Shown here one piece after another: positions 56,742 to 64,000 of a stretch of DNA of 64,000 bases. A program made the translations under genes and the position numbers. Location of the stretch: contig NC_135362.1 of NCBI RefSeq assembly GCF_051622035.1, forward strand, positions 11,349,501 to 11,413,500, given 5' to 3'. The notes below the pieces were generated by a model. The model saw only the letters and a program-made list of their open reading frames with translations, was not told where the DNA came from and did no database searches. Each line of letters begins with the position of its first letter. The first letter of the stretch is position 1. Origin of the DNA: Arctopsyche grandis. Lineage: Eukaryota > Arthropoda > Insecta > Trichoptera > Hydropsychidae.

Positions 56742-57479
56742 ATGCGGTTGTTATGGTTAGTCACCGTGGTGGCGGCTTGCTGCTTTGTAGCAAGCTGCAG
56801 TGCTAAGCAAGAAGAGGAATCTTCGGATTTGGTGGCAGCTGCTTCTGGCAAGTCGAGCCATCACGAGTCTGGAGGAGGTCATGAGCACCATGCTCATCAC
56901 AGCTCCAAGCACGGCAAGAAGGGAGACAAGGGCTACAAATCCGGACACCACTTCGACAAAGGAGAACACGGCCACCATGGTAAAGAACACCACGGTGGAC
57001 ACTACGCCGAACACGGAGGACACAAGAAGAAGCATCACGACGAAGCTGAACATTACGGAGGACACCACGAAGCCAAGAAGGGACACAAGGCTGGAAAATT
57101 CGGCGAAAAGAAAGGTCACAAGAAGGGATCTAAAACCACCGGATACCACCACAAAGCCCACAAAGACGAATACCACAAAGAGCACAAGTTCTACGATGAC
57201 TTCCACAAAGGTGGACATCATGGCAAACACGGCGACTTCCATGGACACCATTCGAAGAAGGCTGGAGGACATAAGAAGGGAGGCAATCACAAGTCCGGAT
57301 ACCATGATGATCACTACGGAAAGAAGGGACATCACGACAAGGGTCACTACGACGAGGATCACAAGGGACACAAAGGACATCATGGCCACGAGGAGCATCA
57401 CGCCCACCACTCCGACTTCGGAAAGAAGGGAGGTCATTCCGGTGGAAAGGAGTATGGCTTCAGCAGTGGCAAACACTGA
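56742..57479 (+). CDS. Secreted His/Gly/Lys-rich protein
   Basis: The 245-residue product starts with a signal peptide MRLLWLVTVVAACCFVASCSA. The mature part is about one quarter histidine (55 counted), with Gly, Lys and Asp/Glu and a few Tyr, in loose repeats such as HHxKGHxxKHH and YHKEHKFYDDFHKGG. This start is preferred over an upstream ATG at 56706 because a short intron is visible: donor AAC|GTAGGT at 56644, branch-like CTAAT, and acceptor GTTTCAG ending at 56737. That makes the upstream ATG intronic. TATA box, initiator and AATAAA (57579) complete the gene. Similar His-rich secreted proteins exist in several insects, often unnamed or called histidine-rich glycoprotein-like. Function is unknown; metal binding or cuticle cross-linking is inference. 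Confidence 0.88.
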   Translation: MRLLWLVTVVAACCFVASCSAKQEEESSDLVAAASGKSSHHESGGGHEHHAHHSSKHGKKGDKGYKSGHHFDKGEHGHHGKEHHGGHYAEHGGHKKKHHDEAEHYGGHHEAKKGHKAGKFGEKKGHKKGSKTTGYHHKAHKDEYHKEHKFYDDFHKGGHHGKHGDFHGHHSKKAGGHKKGGNHKSGYHDDHYGKKGHHDKGHYDEDHKGHKGHHGHEEHHAHHSDFGKKGGHSGGKEYGFSSGKH

Positions 57480-57578
57480 TGATTCCTACTGTCGCATTAG
57501 TTCTAAAGCTTACCGTTTTTGTTGATTTTGTTATATTAACTTTTGTTATTGATCTGTATTAATTTGTTTTGTTTGCGT

Positions 57579-57584
57579 AATAAA
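57579..57584 (+). terminator. Polyadenylation signal AATAAA of the His-rich gene
   Basis: AATAAA lies 100 nt after the stop codon, followed by a T-poor then mixed region. A further AAATAAAC follows at about 57588. Confidence 0.7.
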
Positions 57585-57600
57585 TTTAAATAAACATCAT

Positions 57601-58850
57601 AACATTCGCATTTCATAGCCCACTTCCTACCCACGTTCGATTGATCCTTGTATTCAATTTCCAGTACAAAAAGCACAACAAAGAAGGGAAGGGTTCTGTA
57701 ATACGGCGGGATTGCTCGGCGACCTTTTAAAAATGTTAATTAATTTTCAATGGGAGTGAAATAAGTTTGCGCTGAATATTACAGCAGAATAAAGCTCCAT
57801 TGTGCCAAATGTGATTGGGAGCCTTTCGTAGCGGACAATAAAGCCATATAAGCGAGTCAACAAATAATTGGGGTGGCCCTCCTTCCTCTTGACTCGGGAC
57901 TCAATTAGTGTGAAGTGTTTAACGGCTGGCGAGAACGGAGGGAGACAACCATCTTACGATGAATTGATATCAAAGCTCGACGAAGGGACTAAGGGCCGCA
58001 TTGGTTCAATATTGTATAAATATAAAAATCACTCTTCTATACTAAAAAAAACATCATTCAAATAAAATACCACTATAACGAGTCATATATCTAAGAGTAT
58101 GAATTCAAATAGGACACTTATATTCATTTTATATTGGGTTGTCTTGTATAAATATGTACGTACATAGATATTCATTGAGATCAATATAATATTTCAATTT
58201 TCAAATGGTTAAGATTAAAAATTGAAAATATAATGTTGATATTAATTAAATGTATTCACTGATTCGTTCTATAACGTACATTTGATGTATACGTTTCATC
58301 AGAAGTAGTAACTAAAAGCCATATCACTCGGGGCTATTGTTGTCATCCGCACACTCGGGTATCATAATACCCCTCGTTCGCCCACAACAAAACTCATTCT
58401 TCCATATTATGCGAATTTGATGGGTCGTAGGGGCGGGTGGAGTGCTTCGCGAAATTTTATTCGACAAATTTCATTATTTAAATGTGTTCTCAAAGCCTTT
58501 GCACATGCCGTAGACAAACTTTCGCGTTAAATACAGTGCAGTTGGTGTGAAATTGTCATATGTAATTGAAGTTTCATATGCATAGTTGCATTATTTTTGC
58601 ATCACTCATTCCAGTATGCACATATATTTAAATATTTGATTATATATTTTTTTATCAATGTATTTTGCATGCATGACAATTTCACTTATCTGATATTGTC
58701 ATATGTTTTAAAAATAATAATATTTCATTTTACATATCAAAAACAAACGAAAAATATATTCGTTTGAAAACAAATTAAAATCAATGAAGATATAAATAAG
58801 CTAAAATAGCAAGGAGGGTAAATAAAATAGTATCATCAGATGTAATAAAA
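57601..58850. other. Intergenic region between the His-rich gene and eIF3k
   Basis: The two genes converge here. Nothing recognisable was found. The frame 57868-58065 has no domain. There is a GC-richer segment near 58320-58450. Confidence 0.6.
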
Positions 58851-58856
58851 TTTATT
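58851..58856 (-). terminator. Polyadenylation signal of eIF3k
   Basis: AATAAA on the minus strand, about 50 nt after the eIF3k stop codon. Confidence 0.6.
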
Positions 58857-58907
58857 TTAAAATCATTTTTGATCAATTACACGTGTACAATATGAAAAAA
58901 TTGCAGT

Positions 58908-59062
58908 TTACAAGCAGGATGCCATTAAAGGAGCCAAATTTTCAAAATCGATTTTTTCTGTAATATTTTTTGTTTTGATATTTTCATCTTGAGACGCGAT
59001 AAATATCAGATCGCCGTCGTCTTTCCATCCATATTTTTTCACCCAATGCTTCGATGTACCAT
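58908..59062 (-). CDS. eIF3k: eIF3k exon 4
   Basis: After acceptor TTTTCAG it encodes [40 protein letters not shown] and [11 protein letters not shown], then TAA. Confidence 0.93.
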
Positions 59063-59842
59063 CTGAAAATGAAATAATAAATAAAGATTGAAAAAAGAGT
59101 GTTCGGAATAATTTTCAATTGGATCAATTGGTTAAAAGTTCTAACCATCGACGCCTCCCAGAAGATTAGCCAAATTAGGCTTTTCAATAGTTTGGTAAGT
59201 AATACCAACAACGTGACAAACAAACTTTCGAATTGAATCGTGGAATCCGACAATGCGATTGCATAGTTCGGGCATCTGATGCACGCGGTTCCAGAACTGC
59301 GCAAAATCACACTGCTCCAAAATATCGGCTAAATATTTTATTTGACTTATTGTTTCCTCCTCCGACTAAAATAAACGCAATATAAATGATTAAAAATATT
59401 ACCAACAATATAATATGTATGTACATTCAATATAAAAAAAAAATACTTGTGACTCGAGAAGTAGGCATTTGCAAAGAGTAAAATCTGTATGTGGGAAATT
59501 AGTCAGCGCCTTCAATAGAATAATGCACGTGATGTCCAAGTTAAACAAATGCGGGTTGAACTGATATAGTTTTAGTACTGTGAGGTTAGCTTCCAGATCA
59601 TATACATTCTCCCGAGCTTGGGCTTCAATGTATCTTTGAAGGGCGGGCAAATTGTTGGGATTGTATCTGAAATCGAATATTTATTTATAATCATAAAATT
59701 GAAATACATATTGTCAACGTTGGCATTTCCAAGCCGATACATTTCATTTGAGGTTATGTCGGTATGAGACGTTTAAAATATGACGATACCTTTCAATACC
59801 CGTCAACATGGCCGCAACAGACTGCTTCATATCATCCGCCAT
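58908..59842 (-). CDS. eIF3k: Eukaryotic translation initiation factor 3 subunit k, whole coding span (4 exons)
   Basis: Joining 59842-59790, 59666-59447, 59365-59146 and 59062-58908 gives 215 residues, close to the usual length of about 218. Hallmarks are [68 protein letters not shown] and the C-terminal [13 protein letters not shown]. The fold is HEAT-like plus a winged-helix (PCI-related) domain. eIF3k is a non-core, peripheral subunit of the eIF3 complex that binds the 40S ribosome in the cytoplasm. All splice sites are GT/AG with matching phases (2, 0, 1). Head-to-tail downstream of TBP. Confidence 0.95.
59146..59365 (-). CDS. eIF3k: eIF3k exon 3
   Basis: After acceptor TTTTAG it encodes [20 protein letters not shown] through [20 protein letters not shown] to NLLGGVD. 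The donor is GTTAGA, phase 1. Confidence 0.93.
59447..59666 (-). CDS. eIF3k: eIF3k exon 2
   Basis: After acceptor TTTCAG it encodes [20 protein letters not shown] to [11 protein letters not shown], then donor GTATTT (phase 0). Confidence 0.93.
59790..59842 (-). CDS. eIF3k: eIF3k exon 1
   Basis: Encodes [17 protein letters not shown] and two bases of Arg, ending at donor GTATCG. The ATG is the first in the exon and matches the conserved N-terminus. Confidence 0.9.
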
Positions 59843-60084
59843 CGTGAACTAGTGATGATCAGTTTATTAGTAACGAAACAATTAACTAACAAACTACCGC
59901 AGTTGAATATTACGATGACAGCTGACTCGCGCTGGCCACGCCACGAAAATATAACCCACAAGTAATATTAATGCGGCCATTATCTTTTATAAATTTAATA
60001 CATAAAATGCCTCATTTCTTTTAATAATAATAAAAAGCTTGTGAAAGTGGGCTACACAACAATTGGTGCAAGTCCAAAAGGTTC

Positions 60085-60176
60085 AACGACAAAATGTACC
60101 CGAAAATTAGTGCACTGACAAAATGTACCCGCGACAAAATGTCCACGGAAATAATGTTCAAGCGACAAAATGTTCA
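60085..60176. repeat. Degenerate GACAAAATGT repeat
   Basis: ACAAAATGT occurs four times (near 60089, 60117, 60133, 60165), mostly in GACAAAATGTACCCG or GACAAAATGTCC contexts about 16-32 bp apart. Such text often marks transposon ends, but no element borders are clear. Confidence 0.45.
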
Positions 60177-60672
60177 AAAATCCTAAATTTTCCTCTTTTA
60201 ATGGAAAAAGTAACTTTTTATTGTATTATATTTATCGATGTATATAGTACTTTTTATCGTATAGATCGCGGATGTTATTAAATTAGTATAAATTACAGGT
60301 GTTCTAAGAAGTAAGAGCGACAAGGATGGAGACAGATTCTCAATAGTATTAAAAAAGTGAATCGATACATTGTTTTTAATAAGAATTTTCATTGTGTTCA
60401 TTGGATTTTAATTTCATTTTTTTTATCACCCCCTCCTAGAAATAATCCTGGATCTGTCCTTGTAACCACATGATTTAAAAATATTAGTGACACTTTAAAT
60501 GAATATAGCATTGAAAAAAAATCTCATAGGTACAGATGTATAGTCTCAAAATACATAGATACAGATGTATATGATTTAATCACTAACTTAAAAATTTTAG
60601 TCATGAACTATATTCATATGTACTAAAGATCGGTAAACGGACTACTAGTCATATGTTAACCAGTCACAGGAC

Positions 60673-60829
60673 AACCGGTCGCTCTAGATCGGTCACACGT
60701 GATCACCCGTCACACTAAAACTGGTCACACCATAAAATCGGTCACGAGAAAACTGGTTGACCGATTTTATGGTGTGACCAGTTTTAGTGTGACGGGTGAT
60801 CACGTGTGACCGATCTAGAGCGACCGGTT
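60673..60829. repeat. Large palindrome, about 72-bp arms and 13-bp loop
   Basis: The left arm 60673-60744 (AACCGGTCGCTCTAGATCGG...ATCGGTCA) is mirrored base for base as far as I can read at 60758-60829 (TGACCGAT...CGACCGGTT). The loop is CGAGAAAACTGGT. GGTCACAC recurs in the arms. It is probably a palindromic MITE. Confidence 0.85.
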
Positions 60830-61279
60830 TACATTTGACTAGTAATCACCGAACCCTAAAGATCAATCAATTATTACTAGTTTAATTTCTTGCTTTTTTT
60901 TCTACAGCGAGAATAAATCAAATAAATTAATATACATATGCAAGTCTACTCATTTTAGGTATATTTGACATTTTGGTGCTACACAATAAATAGTATATTA
61001 TGGTATGTATTATACCAACATTTTATTTCGATATACTTGCCATTTAATATGTAGATATGAAATTCCTCAAGTGCTTGGTATATGCATATATTAATATATA
61101 TCAAAAGTATATGCATATAAAAACATAGGCAATATGTTATTTAAAATTAAAAAAAAAACAATGAAATGTATGAAATTACTTTAATCATAAATCTGACATA
61201 TATTACAAAACTCGATTGTTTTAGATTGTATATTTCAGCAGTCCATATTTACACCTTAAAATCTAAATTAATAGTAAAT

Positions 61280-61555
61280 TTATTGTTTCTTAAAACTCTT
61301 CAAGATTGGATATATGTTGTGAAATGCTTCATCAATTTCAGATTTGACTTTGGCTCCTGTTAAGACGACTTTTCCAGATACGAATATTAAAAGGACAATT
61401 CTGGGTTTAACCATCCGGTAAATAAGACCCGGAAATAATTCTGGTTCATACGAACTAAACTGACCGTGAGTCAGAACTAAGCCCTCTAATCGAATTGGAA
61501 ATTTAACATCGCAGCTTCCAACCATGTTCTGAATTTTGAAATCTAAAAATTTTGC
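61280..61555 (-). CDS. Tbp: TBP coding exon 4 (core repeat 2)
   Basis: After acceptor TTTTTTTAG it encodes [20 protein letters not shown] to [16 protein letters not shown], then TAA. The stop codon overlaps an AATAAA string. Confidence 0.95.
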   Translation of the reverse strand, partial: AKFLDFKIQNMVGSCDVKFPIRLEGLVLTHGQFSSYEPELFPGLIYRMVKPRIVLLIFVSGKVVLTGAKVKSEIDEAFHNIYPILKSFKKQ

Positions 61556-63033
61556 CTAAAAAAATAAAAACAAAATGAATAATTAATTGAAATGGAAAAC
61601 GTATTTTGTTATTAACTCAAAAACAAACCATAAATCCAAGTTTTTGAATAATTCTCGCATATTTTCTAGCAGCAAGTTTAGAATTGTGTTCACTTTTAGC
61701 TCCAGTACAGACCATTTTACCAGATGAAAATATCAGCGCAGTTGTCCTCGGTTCTCTGATACGCATAATTACAGCCGCAAATCTTTTTGGATTATACTCT
61801 GCATTACGTGCATGAAGTGCTATTTTTTTTAGATCTAGTTTACAATTGAGATTAACGGTGGATACGATATTCCTATAAAAATAAAATTTTACTTACAATA
61901 ATATACCATGTATTATGAATATTTAAATAAAACATTCCCTCTCCAGTGACTAATTCAATGAGGATTTTTGCTTTATAATTTATCAGGTTTTTCTATGTCT
62001 GTCAGTCTTCACATCTACTGCACCAATTTTTGGCAGATAAAAGCCGGGGCTCAACCATGAGCGGAGCTAAACAAGAAATAAGTGAGCGGAACAAGAAATG
62101 GCATAAATGAGGTGAAGGTCCACCGACAAATAGTTTGGTAAAGAGGCTAGTGCAGTGCTGAGTCTAGAACTGATGGATTTTGTCCACAACACAAAATTGA
62201 GCAGATTTCCGAGACCGACAAGATTCTTTAAAAAAGCAATTTGTCGCTCGATACATTTCTTGGAGAATGGTGTCCTACCCAGAGAGTTTCCATTAATGTT
62301 TTATAGTAAATAATAATATGAGGAAGGACATCAATTATCGTAGAGAAAACTCTAAAACAATTTTTGCTAGGAAACAATAATAAACGAGGGTGTGAGGGGC
62401 TTCGCCTCACTCCGCTCGAAACTCGCAACAGATCAGTTGACACAGCAAGATCTCTACGTCCTCATTCGTTTCGTTTCGCTCAGACTTTCTGCAGTAGAAC
62501 TTCAACTATAGTAATTAGTCCTTGCTAGTTGAGCAGAACTAAGTTAAGCTAAAAATGGCTCTGTTCCGCTCGCAGTGGAGCCCCGGCATAAATATATAAA
62601 ACATTATGCCATGTAATTAAATGTCGAAAATAATTACTGTAATTGTGGTAAAATAGCAGGGTCAACGGAATATGGAGTCATCGGAGTCATAGGAGTAGCA
62701 GGACCACTTATTTGATTCATCCCACTTTGCATACTCATGCTTCCCATTTGAACCATTGGTGACATATTTTGCTAAAAAAGCAATTGAAAAAAATTAGAAA
62801 ACAATCATGTGGGATGTAAAATATTTTACATTACACTATTTTACCGGCGTCTGAGGTTGTATCAGACTGTGAGGAGTAGAATATATTGGGGCATATGTAT
62901 GCATCGATCGAGGAGGTGTAGGTGCATTGGCTGCTACAGTGGGAGGCAGAGGAGCCACAATTTGTTGTTCCTCCTCCGGCTGATGCAGCGGTGTATCAAT
63001 GCTGGAGAACAGCGGGCTCCCCATCAACTCCAT
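61280..63033 (-). CDS. Tbp: TATA-box-binding protein, whole coding span (4 exons)
   Basis: Joining 63033-62845, 62771-62638, 61872-61629 and 61555-61280 gives 280 residues. The first 110 or so form a divergent N-terminal domain rich in Pro/Thr/Met/Gln without a polyglutamine tract. The C-terminal core of about 180 residues is the two-repeat saddle: [40 protein letters not shown] and [11 protein letters not shown] in repeat 1, and [40 protein letters not shown] and [11 protein letters not shown] in repeat 2. The four DNA-intercalating phenylalanines are present. TBP nucleates RNA polymerase I, II and III initiation complexes in the nucleus. Splice phases (0, 2, 0) all match. Confidence 0.96.
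61629..61872 (-). CDS. Tbp: TBP coding exon 3 (core repeat 1)
   Basis: After acceptor TTATAG it encodes [20 protein letters not shown] to [14 protein letters not shown], with donor GTTTGT. The usual LGFPAKF is LGFMAKF here. Confidence 0.95.
62638..62771 (-). CDS. Tbp: TBP coding exon 2
   Basis: After acceptor TTTTTTAG it encodes [20 protein letters not shown] to [12 protein letters not shown], including two PMTP repeats. Donor GTAATT, phase 2. Confidence 0.9.
62845..63033 (-). CDS. Tbp: TBP coding exon 1 (N-terminal domain)
   Basis: Encodes [20 protein letters not shown] onward to SLIQPQTP, with donor GTAAAA. The start is the first ATG after the acceptor TTTCAG at 63073, which opens a 5' UTR segment 63072-63034. 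Confidence 0.88.
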
Positions 63034-63300
63034 GATGGTAATTTGGAGTTATTCAACGGGGTAACGAAAAATCTGAAAGAAAAACATAATAAAACTAATT
63101 TATATCAATATTGACAGCCTTTTTAAATTTACGTTTATAGGTTAAGTAACCAAATTTGTTATCCATTGAATAAAAATTAAAATCCATTGATAATTTCATT
63201 AATGGTGAACATTAAAATAGATTGTTTAATGAGGGAGACCCAAAACTTAATCGCATAACTCACCAAATGGCAATATTGAGAGCCGGCAACTGTCAGACGT
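63034..63300 (-). other. Tbp: TBP 5' UTR with non-coding first exon and intron
   Basis: A donor GTGAGT at 63263 (after ...CATTTG) and an acceptor TTTCAG ending at 63073 define a 190-bp intron in the 5' UTR. The first exon extends upstream of 63264 to about 63300. The exact transcription start was not found. Confidence 0.6.
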
Positions 63301-64000
63301 CAACGCGTACACAAGCCAAAATTAATTTGGCCGTAAATGCATGATTACCGTAAAAAAATCCAGGTAAGGGAAAAATGTCGTTAGTAACTTGAATTAAAAT
63401 AATACATTAACATTAATCAATGATAAATTAATGTATCTCTTGATATCACTTAGTGATGAAAAAGTATAAAAGATGTCTAATCAGCAATATTTTAATTTTA
63501 AAGTTAAAGTGACTAACGACTGTAGTGTTTCCATTTTCTCTACTTTTTTTAATATTATAAGAGGTTTGACACATATCGACAGCATTAGCTATAAAAATAT
63601 CTATTCACCCGCTTAAAAATATGTAACTTAAAAGGTAAAAAAACATACTATATGAGCAATCATTTAAGAAAAATCTATTTAGAAAAAGCGCTCAACTTGA
63701 TCCGTTGGATTCAAGCGGTCTATTATTCCACATACATATGTATATTCATCGATTCTTTAAGTAAGTTACCTACTGTAGGTAGATGGTCAGTGGCATTTAT
63801 TTATATTTATTTTAGTAGTGTGGCGGCAATACGACATGGTCGAGCTTCGGTCACCATCCTGCGAGTTGGGACCAACTCGGCAAGTTGTCTGTCGCTACTT
63901 TACTTTCTTCCCGCCCATCAGATTAAATAGTCATGCCTTAACAATTCTGTCGTTTCACTCCATACGCCCCCATAAAATAATTTGAAACGATTTTTGGAAA
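63301..64000. other. Upstream of TBP; right edge
   Basis: Mostly AT-rich. A GC-richer stretch at 63826-63940 follows a TTTATTTTAG acceptor-like site on the plus strand and is open in one frame to 63983, with no recognised domain. It could be the edge of another gene, but this is weak. Confidence 0.3.

Larger units (their letters stand above)
59843..61279. other. Spacer between eIF3k and TBP
   Basis: It holds the eIF3k 5' side, the TBP 3' UTR (candidate AATAAA on the minus strand at 61022-61027), degenerate repeats of GACAAAATGTYC at about 60085-60175, and a large palindrome at 60673-60829. No other gene is seen. Confidence 0.6.

Noticed and set aside
56757..57525. Long overlapping frames on both strands over the His-rich gene (239 codons minus, 241 codons plus in another frame)
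   Set aside because: They are shadows produced by the biased CAC/AAG/GGA codon use of the real gene. They read as repetitive Val/Leu/Met/Ser or Thr/Lys/Arg chains with no domain.
63826..63983. Possible exon at the right edge on the plus strand
   Set aside because: An acceptor-like site and an open frame are present, but there is no recognisable protein and no partner exon in the window.
1..64000. tRNA genes, rRNA, CRISPR arrays, bacterial-type operons
   Set aside because: None seen. The tRNA-like strings found are SINE heads, and the genome is eukaryotic with spliced genes.

Overview
This is a window of insect nuclear genome. It is AT-rich, intron-bearing and crowded with small transposable elements and TACATATGTA-type microsatellites. 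The order of insect cannot be fixed from the sequence alone. Three protein-coding genes are recognised by conserved residues, and a fourth is recognised by composition and gene structure.

Layout. (1) Positions 1184-41198, minus strand: goosecoid (Gsc), a K50 paired-like homeobox gene with three coding exons spread over 40 kb. Intron 1 is 6.7 kb and intron 2 is 32.7 kb. Both introns are filled with mobile elements, microsatellites and several GC-rich islands that could be regulatory. The first exon lies in a GC-rich, CpG-rich block with CCAAT and GC boxes upstream. (2) Positions 41.6-56.5 kb: the region upstream of Gsc, with no recognised gene. It holds nested hAT, Helitron-like, SINE and piggyBac-like elements and several palindromes. 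(3) Positions 56588-57600, plus strand: a TATA-driven gene for a secreted His/Gly/Lys-rich protein. (4) Positions 58908-59842, minus strand: eIF3 subunit k, four exons. (5) Positions 61280-63033 (5' UTR to about 63300), minus strand: TATA-binding protein (TBP), four coding exons and a 5' non-coding exon. eIF3k and TBP are head-to-tail, both basic expression-machinery genes, about 1.4 kb apart. Gsc and the His-rich gene have no evident functional link to them.

The most unusual observation is at 55511-56242. A hAT-like element with an 8-bp target duplication carries inside it a Helitron-like element (55794-56129). That Helitron carries a roughly 130-bp copy of the end of Gsc exon 1, its splice donor and the start of intron 1. 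The parental Gsc segment abuts a head-to-tail tandem array of the same Helitron family (39988-40866) in Gsc intron 1. This looks like a local gene-fragment capture with donor and acceptor both visible in one window.

Other structure includes two internally deleted hAT elements with intact ends and surviving dimerisation domains, a tRNA-derived SINE family, a SINE split by a TTAA-flanked MITE, a long perfect palindrome between eIF3k and TBP, and a pair of repeated hairpins at 51.7-51.95 kb. All identities and alignments were made by eye without database search.
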